DNA of 64,000 nucleotides from Lachnospiraceae bacterium (GCA_021770345.1 JAETRD010000014.1:78573-142572), one strand, 5' to 3'. Counted from the stretch's first letter, positions 6,659 through 14,812 are shown. Notes: a model not told the origin generated them from the letters alone. Translations and numbers: made by a program.

Positions 6659-7258
6659 TCACCTTATCTTCCCCCGGATTCTCGAGAGCGCGTTGTCGAT
6701 CGCCTTCGGGCTCTTCCCGAGCTTCTCTGCAATCTGCCTGTAATTGTGCCCGGCCAGATACTCGTCTAACACTTCCTGCTCCATCGCGCTTAAGTGTCGC
6801 TTTACTTCCTCCCAGAACTGCGCGAAATTTTCCTGCGCGATCACCAGCTGTTCCGGGTTATCCATCGTGTCCGTCGAGAGCGTTTCCGCCAGAGACTTCC
6901 CCTCCTCATCCGTTTTCGAATAAAAAGACACATAGGAATTGAGCGGTGAATGCTTCTTTCGATTGGACGCCTCCACCGCGCTGTAGAGCTGCCTTGTAAT
7001 ACACAGCTCCGCAAAATGAAAAAACGAGCTCTCCCGCTCCGCCCGGTAATCGCGGATCGCCTTGAAAAGTCCGATCATTCCCTCCTGAATGAGGTCGTCG
7101 GTATCGCCGCCGATCAGATACATCGCGTTCGCTTTCCGGAGCACTAACGGCTTATACTTTCCGAGAATATAGTCCATGATTCCGTCATTTCCGTCCCGCA
7201 GCATTCCGATCAGCTGCTCGTCGGAAAATTTCTGATATCCCTCCATCTTCCCTCTCAT
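6659..7258 (-). CDS. sigH: RNA polymerase sigma factor of the sigma-H/sporulation family
   Basis: A 199-aa sigma-70-family protein. Region 2 spans about residues 30-100, with the core-binding and -10 recognition segment GDTDDLIQEGMIGLFKAIRDY and the helix FHFAELCITRQL. Region 4 lies at about 145-198 with the HTH HNYRQIAEKLGKSPKAIDNALSR. Size, the segment HSPLNSYVSFY and the neighbourhood (mini-RNase III and RlmB upstream) match sigma-H of Clostridia, which starts the sporulation and stationary-phase programme. ATG 7258 and ATG 7246 are both possible starts; neither has an ideal ribosome site. Confidence 0.9.
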   Translation of the reverse strand: MRGKMEGYQKFSDEQLIGMLRDGNDGIMDYILGKYKPLVLRKANAMYLIGGDTDDLIQEGMIGLFKAIRDYRAERESSFFHFAELCITRQLYSAVEASNRKKHSPLNSYVSFYSKTDEEGKSLAETLSTDTMDNPEQLVIAQENFAQFWEEVKRHLSAMEQEVLDEYLAGHNYRQIAEKLGKSPKAIDNALSRIRGKIR

Positions 7259-7321
7259 TCTGCCGCCGCACGCGGCCCATCCGGAAAACTCTGTATATCG
7301 CTGCTAAATTCCCGCACGGTC

Positions 7322-8065
7322 TCATTTCCCGCGCCGCTGTCTCACAATCTCATAGGCAAGTACGCCCGCCGCCACGGATGCATTCAGGGAATCGATATCC
7401 CCCTTCATCGGAATCGATGCGGCAAAGTCACAGTTTTCCCGCACCAGTTTGCCGACGCCCTCCCCCTCGCTTCCGATGACAAGGCCGATCGGTCCCCGCA
7501 AATCCAGATCGTACATCTCGGTACCGTCCATATCGGCACAGACAAACCAGATGCCCTGCGCCTGCAATTCCCTGATCGTTGCGGTCAGATTCGTGACCTT
7601 CGCCACCGGCGTATAGTTGAGCGCCCCGGCGGACGTTTTTGCCACCGTCGCCGTGAGTCCCACGGCCCGGCGCTTCGGGATAATCACCCCGTGCGCGCCC
7701 GCAAGGTTCGCGGTCCGGATGATCGCCCCGAGATTATGCGGGTCTTCGATATTGTCCAGCACAAACAGAAACGGCGGCTCCCCCTTTTCCCTTGCGGCCG
7801 CAAGGATATCCTCCACTTCGGCATACGCATAGGCCGCTGCCACGGCGATGACGCCCTGATGCTTTTTCGTCTCCGACAGCCCGTCGAGACGCTCCCTGTC
7901 CACATAACGGATGACCGTGTCATGCTTTTTGGCCTCCCTTAAAATCGTGCACACCGGCCCGTCCTTGCAGCCGTCTAACACGAACAGTTTGTCAATCGTC
8001 TTCCCTGAGCGGAACGCCTCAAGCACCGCGTTTCTTCCCTCTATCTTTAATTCCTCGTATCCCAT
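7322..8065 (-). CDS. rlmB: 23S rRNA (guanosine-2'-O)-methyltransferase RlmB
   Basis: A SpoU-family methyltransferase of 247 aa. I chose ATG 8065, five bases after GGAGGAAAA; an upstream in-frame ATG (8092) lacks a ribosome site. The N-terminal substrate-binding domain (EGRNAVLEAFRSG) is followed by the three SpoU motifs: NIEDPHNLGAIIRTANLAGA, LVIGSEGEGV and IPMKGDIDSLNASVA, which form the knotted SAM site. By family, it methylates the ribose of G2251 (E. coli numbering) in the peptidyl transferase centre. It lies in the usual Firmicutes run cysS-mrnC-rlmB, 40 bases after mrnC. Confidence 0.95.
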   Translation of the reverse strand: MGYEELKIEGRNAVLEAFRSGKTIDKLFVLDGCKDGPVCTILREAKKHDTVIRYVDRERLDGLSETKKHQGVIAVAAAYAYAEVEDILAAAREKGEPPFLFVLDNIEDPHNLGAIIRTANLAGAHGVIIPKRRAVGLTATVAKTSAGALNYTPVAKVTNLTATIRELQAQGIWFVCADMDGTEMYDLDLRGPIGLVIGSEGEGVGKLVRENCDFAASIPMKGDIDSLNASVAAGVLAYEIVRQRRGK

Positions 8066-8104
8066 CTTTTCCTCCACGGCACCGTATGGCACACGCCGTT
8101 GTCT

Positions 8105-8539
8105 TTAAAATTTTAAGTGCAGCCCATCCGCACCCGCCCGCACCAGCTCCGTGATACGGGGGAACTCGTCCCGCAGATACAACCATCCCATCAGCGCCTC
8201 AAAGCCCGTCGCCTTCCGGTAATCCGACATCGTCGCATTTTTGGCCATCGTCGGCGACTTGGCGTTTCTGCCCCGCCGGTAGATCTCCTGCTCCTCCTCC
8301 GAGAGCAGCGGGAGCAGAATGTCCATCATTTTCGCCTGCGTGTGCGCTTTCACAATCTGGCTTGTACGCTTGTGCAGCTCCCCGGCCCGGGTGTTGCCGC
8401 CTGCCACCACCACGGATCGGATCACCAGATCATAGATACCGTCCCCGATATACGCCAACGTCAACGGCGAGTAGGTGCGGATATCCACGTCCGGCGCGCC
8501 GAATGCCTCCTTTATATAGGAATGAATCCCCTCTGTCAT
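8105..8539 (-). CDS. mrnC: Mini-ribonuclease 3
   Basis: A 144-aa protein made only of an RNase III catalytic domain, without a dsRNA-binding domain, which is typical of Mini-III. Visible motifs are TLAYIGDGIYDLVIRS (with the catalytic Asp) and NAKSPTMAKNATMSDYRKAT followed by GFEALMGWLYL (with the second acidic site). The family matures 23S rRNA in Firmicutes. It lies 18 bases after cysS, where it is found in most Bacillota, and 40 bases before rlmB. Confidence 0.95.
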   Translation of the reverse strand: MTEGIHSYIKEAFGAPDVDIRTYSPLTLAYIGDGIYDLVIRSVVVAGGNTRAGELHKRTSQIVKAHTQAKMMDILLPLLSEEEQEIYRRGRNAKSPTMAKNATMSDYRKATGFEALMGWLYLRDEFPRITELVRAGADGLHLKF

Positions 8540-8557
8540 TTGTTCCTCCCAGACACG

Positions 8558-9988
8558 CTATACAAGACTCCAGACAACGCCTTCTCTGGTGTCCTTTAAC
8601 GCGATTCCCTTCGCGAGAAGCTCGTCGCGAATCGCGTCCGCGCGCGCAAAATCCTTTTCCTTCTTTGCGGCTTTTCGCTCCTCGATTTTCGCCAGAATAA
8701 ACTGCTCCAGCTCAGCATCCACGCCGTCGTCCGCCGCAGTCTCCCCTGCCGTCAGAAGATTTAAGGAGAGCACCCGGTCAAAATCCGCAAACAGCGCGAG
8801 CTTCGTGGCCGCATTCAGATCGTCTTTGAGTATGTCATAGAGAATCGTGACCGCCATCGAAGTGTTCAGATCACCCGAGAGCGCATCCGCAAACCGTTCC
8901 CTATACGCGTCAAAACGCTCCTTCTGCACTTCCCCCGCAGCATCCGCGGACTTTTTTAACTCCGCGATCCTTTTCACCAGCTTTGTGTAGGCGGCGCTCA
9001 CATTGTCGAGCACCTCGTACGAAAATTCCAGCGGCTTGCGGTAGTGGGACTGCAAGCAGAACATGCGGTACACGATCGGGTCATAGCCCTTTTCCTCAAG
9101 CAGCGACACGGTCAGAAAATCTCCCTTGGACTTGCTCATCTTACCGGATTTGTCGTTCAGGTGATTGACGTGAAACCAGTAATTGCACCATTTATGTCCG
9201 AGATAGCTCTCCGACTGGGCAATCTCGTTCGTGTGGTGCGGGAAAATATTGTCGACGCCGCCGCAGTGAATATCCATATACTCTCCCAGATGCTTCATGC
9301 TGATGCAGGAGCACTCGATATGCCAGCCCGGATAGCCGACACCCCAGGGGCTCTCCCACTTTAACGCCTGGTCCTCGAACTTTGACTTCGTAAACCACAG
9401 CACGAAATCGTTTTTGTTTCTCTTGTTGGCGTCCTCCTCCACATCCTCGCGGACGCCCACGAGAAGCTCTTTTTCGCTCTGCGAGGAAAACACATAATAA
9501 TCGTCCAGTTTTGATGTGTCAAAATAGACATTGCCCCCGGCCGTATAGGCAAATCCCTTTTCCAGCAGCACTTCTACCATATGGATAAACTCTGGGATAC
9601 AGTTCGTTGCAGGCTCCACTACATCCGGCGTCTTAATGTTTAATTTCGCGCAGTCCGCAAAAAACGCGTCGGTGTAAAACTTCGCAATCTCCATCACTGT
9701 CTTGTGCTCGCGCTTTGCACCCTTTAGCATCTTATCCTCACCGGTATCCGCGTCGGAGGAGAGATGCCCCACATCGGTGATGTTCATGACGCGCTTTACC
9801 TCATATCCGACGTAGCGCAGGGATTTCTCCAGGATATCTTCCATAATATAGCTGCGCAGATTGCCGATGTGCGCATAGTGATACACGGTCGGCCCGCAGG
9901 TGTACATACCGATTTTCCCGTCCTCATTCGGGATCACCGTCTCAACTTCTCTTGTCAGTGTATTGTAAAATCTGAATTTGTTCTCCAT
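8558..9988 (-). CDS. cysS: Cysteinyl-tRNA synthetase
   Basis: A 476-aa class I synthetase of normal length. The first zinc cysteine and HIGH-type motif are in TCGPTVYHYAHIGNLRSY, more zinc ligands are in HIECSCISMKHLGEYMDIHC followed by GGVDNIFPHHTNEIAQ, and the KMSKS loop is SGKMSKSKGDF. It charges tRNA-Cys in the cytoplasm. It follows cysE by 59 bases, the classical cysES arrangement, and is probably under the T-box upstream of cysE. The C-terminal DALR and zinc-ribbon-like end is complete. Confidence 0.97.
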   Translation of the reverse strand: MENKFRFYNTLTREVETVIPNEDGKIGMYTCGPTVYHYAHIGNLRSYIMEDILEKSLRYVGYEVKRVMNITDVGHLSSDADTGEDKMLKGAKREHKTVMEIAKFYTDAFFADCAKLNIKTPDVVEPATNCIPEFIHMVEVLLEKGFAYTAGGNVYFDTSKLDDYYVFSSQSEKELLVGVREDVEEDANKRNKNDFVLWFTKSKFEDQALKWESPWGVGYPGWHIECSCISMKHLGEYMDIHCGGVDNIFPHHTNEIAQSESYLGHKWCNYWFHVNHLNDKSGKMSKSKGDFLTVSLLEEKGYDPIVYRMFCLQSHYRKPLEFSYEVLDNVSAAYTKLVKRIAELKKSADAAGEVQKERFDAYRERFADALSGDLNTSMAVTILYDILKDDLNAATKLALFADFDRVLSLNLLTAGETAADDGVDAELEQFILAKIEERKAAKKEKDFARADAIRDELLAKGIALKDTREGVVWSLV

Positions 9989-10047
9989 ATTTCTTTTCCG
10001 TCCTTCTGTTCTATTCGTTCATACGGGCGGGCCAAAAGGCCGCCCGC

Positions 10048-10713
10048 CTACTGCTTCGTGAGCTGACGCACCGCATTCTCGAGGTCAAGCACGCGGTTTA
10101 CAAGCTCCGCATTCTCTCTCTGCAGCACGGTGATATCCTCCTTGACCGGATCCGGCAGATGTACCTGATCCATGTCGCTGCGGGGAATTTTCACGTTGTT
10201 GCGCTTTACGATACGGCCCGGGACTCCCACCACCGTACAGTTCGGCGGAACCTCCTCAAGCACGACGCTCCCGGCCCCGATTTTGGAATTTTCTCCCACG
10301 GTAAACGAACCGATAATCTTCGCCCCGGCGCTGATCATCACATTGTCACCGATGGTCGGATGGCGCTTTCCGGTCTCCTTCCCCGTACCTCCTAACGTCA
10401 CACCCTGATAGAGTGTCACATTGTCCCCCACGATCGCGGTCTCCCCGATGATCACACCACTCCCGTGGTCGATAAAAAATCCCCGTCCGATCGTCGCTCC
10501 CGGATGTATCTCGATACCGGTCTTTCGCGCCGCCCGCTGGGAGATCGCCCGCGCCCGAAAATAGTGCCCCTTCTGATACAGCTTATGGGCCCGTCTGTAG
10601 CTTAGCATCACGCGAAAACTCGGATAGAGCAGAACCTCCATCGGGGATTTGATCGCCGGGTCTCTTTCGCGGATTACCTGAAACTCCTCTCTGATATGTG
10701 CTATGATTCCCAT
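10048..10713 (-). CDS. cysE: Serine O-acetyltransferase
   Basis: A 221-aa left-handed beta-helix enzyme. It makes O-acetylserine from serine and acetyl-CoA, the first step of cysteine synthesis. The N-terminal helices contain the RDPA sequence. Hexapeptide repeats run from about residue 65 (IEIHPGATIGRGFFIDHGSG) through GETAIVGDNVTLYQGVTLGG to GAKIIGSFTVG. The histidine of DHGSG and the GGTG loop are active-site elements. A C-terminal coiled coil (about 185-221, LQRENAELVNRVLDLENAV) is longer than in the E. coli enzyme and may affect assembly. The short EpsC-type N-terminus suits Firmicutes. It heads the cysE-cysS run. Confidence 0.95.
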   Translation of the reverse strand: MGIIAHIREEFQVIRERDPAIKSPMEVLLYPSFRVMLSYRRAHKLYQKGHYFRARAISQRAARKTGIEIHPGATIGRGFFIDHGSGVIIGETAIVGDNVTLYQGVTLGGTGKETGKRHPTIGDNVMISAGAKIIGSFTVGENSKIGAGSVVLEEVPPNCTVVGVPGRIVKRNNVKIPRSDMDQVHLPDPVKEDITVLQRENAELVNRVLDLENAVRQLTKQ

Positions 10714-10771
10714 ATTATCTCACTCTCTTTCCAACCCCATATCATTTTGTCGGAAATATCCGCGCAAAAGT

Positions 10772-10900
10772 AAAAAAGCGGACTACTTCATCCCAGAGAC
10801 GAAATAATCCGCGGTTTCACTCTTGAAGCATGTAACATGTGCGATACAGCCTCTGCTACGCTTCCCGTTCTGCGCTTTTACCATGACAAAATATTCGTAT
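10772..10900 (-). promoter_or_regulatory. Short T-box leader, probably cysteine-specific
   Basis: On the minus strand AAGAGTGAAACCGCGG (10824-10809) closely matches the T-box consensus AGGGTGGNACCGCG. It overlaps a terminator stem (10812-10778) followed by TTTTTT, the usual arrangement of competing antiterminator and terminator. cysES operons are often under tRNA-Cys T-boxes. The stem I region is unusually short: only about 75 nt separate the inferred transcript start from the T-box, and I could not place a specifier codon with confidence. Confidence 0.55.
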
Positions 10901-10905
10901 ATTAT

Positions 10906-10934
10906 AGTTTATGCACTTTCCCCCTATTTGTCAA
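10906..10934 (-). promoter_or_regulatory. Probable promoter for cysE-cysS
   Basis: TTGACA (10934-10929) is followed after 17 bases by TAAACT (10911-10906); a perfect TATAAT lies five bases further on (10906-10901). Either could serve as -10. It lies between the ispF repeat tract and the T-box leader. Confidence 0.6.
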
Positions 10935-10945
10935 TTCTTTTTTAT

Positions 10946-11046
10946 CGGCTTTGCAGCCGTTGGCTTCACAGCCGTGGCTTCGCAGCCGTTGGCTTCACAG
11001 CCGTGGCTTTGCAACCGTTGGCTTCACAGCCGTGGCTTCGCAGCCG
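10946..11046. repeat. Tandem repeats of about 29 bp at the 3' end of ispF
   Basis: Three units of 29 bases, each made of two half-units (TTGGCTTCACAGCCG and TGGCTTCGCAGCCG), follow a partial copy at 10946. Each half-unit is itself a small GGCT/AGCC palindrome. The tract overlaps the ispF stop codon and supplies the odd end of its protein. Confidence 0.85.
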
Positions 11047-11570
11047 CCACAGCGCGCACAGCCTGCCTCCGAATCCGCTGCAACGCTGCTACCCTCATAA
11101 AACGAGGTCAGCGCACAGATCGCCTGCGCGGAGATTCCCTGCTCCGTGCCGGTAAAGCCGAGTCCTTCCTCCGTAGTTGCCTTGACATTGACCTGACCCG
11201 GTGAAATCCCGAGCGCAGCCGCGATATTTTCCTCCATCTGCGCGATATGAGGGCGCATTTTCGGTTTCTGCGCGATGATCGTGGCGTCGATATTCTCCAC
11301 CACATATCCGTGTTCCTCCAGCAGCTTCCCCACATGCACAAGCAATTTCACGCTCGAAATCCCCGCATACTGCGGGTCGGTGTCCGGAAAATGCTTTCCG
11401 ATATCCCCGAGCGCAGCCGCTCCCAAAAGCGCATCCATAACCGCATGCAAAAGCACATCGGCGTCCGAATGTCCCAGCAGCCCAAGACTGTGCGGTATCT
11501 TCACGCCGCCGACAATCAGATCCCTGCCCTCCACAAGCCTGTGTACGTCATATCCCATTCCTACTCTCAT
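10995..11570 (-). CDS. ispF: 2-C-methyl-D-erythritol 2,4-cyclodiphosphate synthase with a repeat-derived tail
   Basis: An isoprenoid (MEP pathway) enzyme that cyclises CDP-methylerythritol 2-phosphate. The core of about 157 residues is complete: metal ligands in GYDVHRL and [20 protein letters not shown], the conserved [14 protein letters not shown] and the C-terminal [17 protein letters not shown]. Normal IspF ends at about 158 aa. Here 34 extra residues follow (rich in Cys, Ala and Gly, then [13 protein letters not shown]), encoded by GC-rich sequence that merges into the 29-bp tandem repeat. The tail is probably a by-product of repeat expansion through the original stop and unlikely to be needed for catalysis. 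Confidence 0.93.
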   Translation of the reverse strand: MRVGMGYDVHRLVEGRDLIVGGVKIPHSLGLLGHSDADVLLHAVMDALLGAAALGDIGKHFPDTDPQYAGISSVKLLVHVGKLLEEHGYVVENIDATIIAQKPKMRPHIAQMEENIAAALGISPGQVNVKATTEEGLGFTGTEQGISAQAICALTSFYEGSSVAADSEAGCARCGGCEATAVKPTVAKPRL

Positions 11571-11606
11571 CCGAATCCTCCTCTTCCTGCCGCGCCCGCA
11601 GGGTTT

Positions 11607-12677
11607 TTAGTTTACCGTCTCAAACACAAATCCGTAGCCTTCCGCTTCCACCCGCTCCCTGAACCGGTAAAAGGTATCCGAAAGTTTCTGCAGTTCGGCG
11701 TCTTTATTTGCAAGCGTGATCTCCTGGTCCGCGGCGCCGATCTGCTCCGCCATCCGGTCGGTCAGCGCCGGCCCGCCGTGGATATAATCCATATACTGAT
11801 ACATATCCGTGATCGTCCCCGCCTCATTGAAATCCGTGGCGTAAAATCGAACGTTTTCGTAAGGCAGCAGCCGGCTCATACATGCGTCCAACGTATACAG
11901 ATAAGTGTCAAGCAGCCCTTTCTCATACGCGTCATCCCACCAGACAATATTATAAGGAGGAATAAAAAATAAAAACTGCGTCTGCGGATGTGCCGCGACA
12001 AGCGCTTCTAAACGATTTATATTTTCCTGCACCTGTGCACCCATGTAATCGACCGGCTTTTTCTCCTGGAGCATCCCCGCGCCGGGGCAGTGCATCTTCA
12101 ACACCTCCTCGGGGCCAAGCGGCCTGTCCCGGTTAATCTGATACAAAAGCCCCTCGCAGGGTTCCTGCCGCGACATTTCGATCATGCGGGGGATTTTTTC
12201 GGCCAGAATATCCATATTCCACAGATACTCCACATCGTCAAAAGGATTTTTGTTGATCAGATACGCCACATCCTCTGAGATAACAGACATATCCGGGTCG
12301 TTGTAAAAAGAAAACACATCCACACCGTAAAAAACGCAGGCGAGCTCATGCTCCTCAAATGCCATCTGCAGATACGCCGCGAGAAGCGGCGCCGAAGCGG
12401 AACCGCCGACAGCTTTTACAGTCCTTCCCCCAAAGCGTTCGTCAAGCGTCTCCGTGTTCATACTCATCACCACGGAAGAACCCGCAAGCACATTGTCGTA
12501 CGCAAAATTTTCCAGAATTCCCGGTACCTGGTATTCCTTCTCATCCTCCACAACGGCAAGCCCGAACCACGGCTCATGATAATGAAAAAACGGATCGACC
12601 AGAAATACCGTAAACGCCGCACCGCCGAAAAAAAGCGCCGCCGGAAGCAGAAAACGCAGCCAACTTCTCTCTCTCAT
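11607..12677 (-). CDS. Membrane-anchored SGNH-like partner of the MBOAT acyltransferase
   Basis: A protein of 356 aa from ATG 12677, which follows GAGGTAATT. One N-terminal TM (about residues 5-25, FLLPAALFFGGAAFTVFLVD) is followed by an extracytoplasmic domain. The segment FAYDNVLAGSSVVMSMNTE carries a GSS motif like that of DltD/AlgJ-type SGNH proteins, and the late segment YMDYIHGGPALTDRMAE could hold a catalytic Asp/His pair. It lies 40 bases after the MBOAT gene. By analogy with AlgI-AlgJ/X and DltB-DltD, the pair would move acyl (often acetyl) groups onto a cell-surface polymer. The substrate is not known; no polymer-synthesis genes adjoin. Confidence 0.75.
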   Translation of the reverse strand: MRERSWLRFLLPAALFFGGAAFTVFLVDPFFHYHEPWFGLAVVEDEKEYQVPGILENFAYDNVLAGSSVVMSMNTETLDERFGGRTVKAVGGSASAPLLAAYLQMAFEEHELACVFYGVDVFSFYNDPDMSVISEDVAYLINKNPFDDVEYLWNMDILAEKIPRMIEMSRQEPCEGLLYQINRDRPLGPEEVLKMHCPGAGMLQEKKPVDYMGAQVQENINRLEALVAAHPQTQFLFFIPPYNIVWWDDAYEKGLLDTYLYTLDACMSRLLPYENVRFYATDFNEAGTITDMYQYMDYIHGGPALTDRMAEQIGAADQEITLANKDAELQKLSDTFYRFRERVEAEGYGFVFETVN

Positions 12678-12717
12678 AATTACCTCATTTCTGCGCATTT
12701 TTTATGACTCTGATGCC

Positions 12718-14289
12718 TTAAAAATTAAAATACAAAAACGCCGTCACACCGGAAAAGGAAAAGACACTCAGGGCAAACAGCGCCGCCAGTCCCCACACCA
12801 GCCGGTCTTTCGGTTCCCGCTCCGCGATCATGTCATACGCATTCCTGCCGCAGCACAGCGCGGCGGCCGCCACAAGCAGCAGCACAAACAGTACCAGAAA
12901 CAATACCGGCAGCGCGGCAGCGCCAAACAGCCGCTCCGTAATCCGCTGCAACGGGTAATTCCACGACACCTGCACCTGTTTCGCCAGCTCCCATATGCTC
13001 CCGCCGTATGTGAACGAAAACAGTCTGCGGTAAAACTGCAGTGCCCCGTCCAGAGAGCCGCTGCGGAACAGCACCCAGGCAAGATTGACAAAAAGAAACG
13101 TGACAAACCACCGCAGCCTGTCCGGGATCCGCTCCACCGCCGGAAGATTCTCGAGGCACAGCATCAGCCCGTGGGCGGCTCCCCACAACACGAACGACCA
13201 CGCGGCGCCATGCCAGATTCCGCTCAGCAGAAACACGATCATGATATTGCGCAGTTTTTTTATCATTCCGTGCCGGCTGCCGCCCAGCGGGATATAGACA
13301 TACCTGGTAAAAAACGCGTTCAGCGTCATATGCCACCGGTTCCAGAACTCCCCGACAGAGTGCGCCCGGTAAGGGGAATCAAAATTCCGCGGCAGACGGA
13401 TTCCAAACATCCAGCCGAGTCCCACCGCCATGTCCGAGTACCCGCTGAAATCAAAATAAATCTGGAACGTGTAGGCGAGCATCACGGCAAAGGCTGCAAC
13501 CGCATCGAGACCTGCCACATGTCCGTAGCCGTAATCCACAAAAACCCCCAGCTTGTCCGCCAGCAGCACCTTTTTTGCAAGCCCCGCCGCAAACAGGCAG
13601 AGTCCCTTTTGCATCTGCTGCGAATCAAACAGCTTTCTTCCCTGTGCAGATCCCCGCTTTCCGATTTCTGCAAACTGCGGCGCCAGATCCCCGTGATTTA
13701 CAATCGGCCCCGCCACAAGCTGCGGAAAAAAGGTCACAAAATTCAGGTAATCCGGCAGTGCATAGTGCGGCGCCATGCGGCGCATACGGTCCGCCATAAA
13801 AGAAATCTGCTGAAACGTAAAAAAGCTGATTCCCAGCGGCAGCGCAATATGTTTTAGCGCAAACTCTGCGCCCGTGACACGGTTTATATTTTTCAGAAAG
13901 AAATCGTAATATTTAAAATAAAACAACAGTCCCAGATTCAGCGCAATCCCGAGCACGCCAAGCAGCGTTCCGGCGCGGTGTCCCGGCGTTCCGGCGCGAT
14001 GTCCCGGCAGTCCGGCGCGGTGTCCCGGCGTTCCGGTGCGATGTCCCGGCAGCCCGCTTTCCGCGGCCGCGTCTACCCGCGCAATCGCTCCGCTGATACA
14101 CCAGTTCCCCAGCACGCTGCCGAGAATCAGCAGCACATAAGCCGGCTTTTCATAGCCGTAAAATACCAGAGACAGCACCGCCAATGCTGCCTGCGCCGCC
14201 CGGGGAAGGCCAAGCCGGTTCAGACCGTACCAGAAAAGCAGCGTAATCGGCAAAAATAAAAATACGAAAATATAGGAATTAAAAAGCAT
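12718..14289 (-). CDS. MBOAT-family membrane O-acyltransferase (AlgI/DltB-like)
   Basis: A 523-aa multispanning protein. I chose ATG 14289, which begins the family's usual MLFNSYIFVFLFLPITL and follows GGGGGATG. About ten membrane helices are visible. The conserved core includes YFDFSGYSDMAVGLGWMFGI, LPRNFDSPYRAHSVGEFWNR with WHMTLNAFFTRYVYIPLGGS, and the catalytic-His segment GIWHGAAWSFVLWG. Such enzymes transfer acyl groups across the membrane to surface polysaccharide or teichoic acid. The next gene is the SGNH-like partner. An unusual insert near residues 80-107 contains PGHR repeats encoded by a 21-bp tandem repeat, in a loop between membrane helices. Confidence 0.92.
   Translation of the reverse strand: MLFNSYIFVFLFLPITLLFWYGLNRLGLPRAAQAALAVLSLVFYGYEKPAYVLLILGSVLGNWCISGAIARVDAAAESGLPGHRTGTPGHRAGLPGHRAGTPGHRAGTLLGVLGIALNLGLLFYFKYYDFFLKNINRVTGAEFALKHIALPLGISFFTFQQISFMADRMRRMAPHYALPDYLNFVTFFPQLVAGPIVNHGDLAPQFAEIGKRGSAQGRKLFDSQQMQKGLCLFAAGLAKKVLLADKLGVFVDYGYGHVAGLDAVAAFAVMLAYTFQIYFDFSGYSDMAVGLGWMFGIRLPRNFDSPYRAHSVGEFWNRWHMTLNAFFTRYVYIPLGGSRHGMIKKLRNIMIVFLLSGIWHGAAWSFVLWGAAHGLMLCLENLPAVERIPDRLRWFVTFLFVNLAWVLFRSGSLDGALQFYRRLFSFTYGGSIWELAKQVQVSWNYPLQRITERLFGAAALPVLFLVLFVLLLVAAAALCCGRNAYDMIAEREPKDRLVWGLAALFALSVFSFSGVTAFLYFNF
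13967..14050. repeat. Four 21-bp tandem repeats inside the MBOAT gene
   Basis: Units at 13967, 13988, 14009 and 14030 are nearly identical (core TCCGGCGCGGTGTCCCGGC). Each encodes a G-[LT]-P-G-H-R-[AT] heptapeptide. The length is a multiple of three, so copy number can change without frameshift. Confidence 0.9.
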
Positions 14290-14414
14290 TGTTTCATCCC
14301 CCTGCGATATTTTTCCCTTTTTCTGCACACACTATAACCGAAGTAATTATTTTTTGTTTTGCACTCTGCGGCTGCGCGCTGCCCGCCGCAAAACCGCATC
14401 TTCTGCGGATACAC

Positions 14415-14468
14415 AATATCCTGGCGGATATTCATATCCTGTGGATATCGCAATATCCTGTCGGATAT
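14415..14468. repeat. Three tandem ATATCC/GGATAT palindromes
   Basis: Palindromes at 14415-14432, 14434-14448 and 14453-14468 share ATATCC-spacer-GGATAT with 3-4 base spacers and a centre-to-centre distance of 17-20 bases. They lie upstream of the plus-strand 50-aa gene and 125 bases or more from the divergent MBOAT gene. They could be protein-binding sites or a small repeat array. Confidence 0.7.
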
Positions 14469-14499
14469 CACAAAATGCAGCGCAGAAACGAGGTCTGAT

Positions 14500-14652
14500 A
14501 TGGCATCTTATGTTGCCCCGGCTCTCCGGGAAAAATTTGAAACACTGTCCGTCGAATTAAAAAACGCGATCTTAGAGCGCGATGTCCGCATCGAGGACAT
14601 TCACGACCTGATTCGCGTCCTCGAAGACATTGTGGCCGAAGCGGAAAACTAG
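14500..14652 (+). CDS. Conserved 50-aa Lachnospiraceae protein
   Basis: One of the few plus-strand genes. It starts at ATG 14500 seven bases after GAGGT. The product begins MASYVAPALREKFETLSVEL, continues KNAILERDVRIEDIHDLIRV and ends LEDIVAEAEN: amphipathic helices without a membrane segment. I recall near-identical small proteins in many Lachnospiraceae, with no known function. Its promoter region contains three tandem palindromes. Convergent with the tRNA genes, it ends 86 bases from tRNA-Met, with a strong hairpin between. Confidence 0.78.
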   Translation: MASYVAPALREKFETLSVELKNAILERDVRIEDIHDLIRVLEDIVAEAEN

Positions 14653-14702
14653 CGTACGGTATCCGAACCGTGCAGGTACCGTGCACACTCCGCGCATGAT
14701 AA

Positions 14703-14731
14703 GACCCCCGGAGAAGATCTCCCCGGGGGTC
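14703..14731 (-). terminator. Hairpin after the tRNA pair (possibly bidirectional)
   Basis: GACCCCCGG (14703-14711) pairs with CCGGGGGTC (14723-14731). It lies seven bases past the 3' end of tRNA-Met on the minus strand and 50 bases past the 50-aa gene on the plus strand. The T-runs are weak in both directions. Confidence 0.55.
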
Positions 14732-14738
14732 CTGGCAG

Positions 14739-14812
14739 TAGCGGAAGGGAGACTTGAACTCTCGACACCACGGGTATGAACCGTGTGCTCTAGCCAGCTG
14801 AGCTATTCCGCC
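14739..14812 (-). tRNA. tRNA-Met (CAT)
   Basis: A full cloverleaf can be drawn: acceptor GGCGGAA/TTCCGCT, D arm GCTC..GAGC, anticodon stem CACGG/CCGTG with loop TTCATAC, T loop TTCAAGT, discriminator A. No CCA is encoded. With anticodon CAT it could be elongator Met or the lysidine-modified Ile tRNA; the G1-T72 wobble end does not mark an initiator. Confidence 0.93.

Noticed and set aside
10022-10050. GGGCGG...CCGCCC hairpin between cysE and cysS as a terminator.
   Set aside because: It overlaps the cysE stop and lacks a T-run, and the two genes form a well-known operon; it may affect processing instead.
10823-11204. Plus-strand frames rich in WLHSRGF or PLASQPW repeats opposite ispF.
   Set aside because: They come from translating the 29-bp tandem repeat on the non-coding strand; ispF on the other strand is the real gene.
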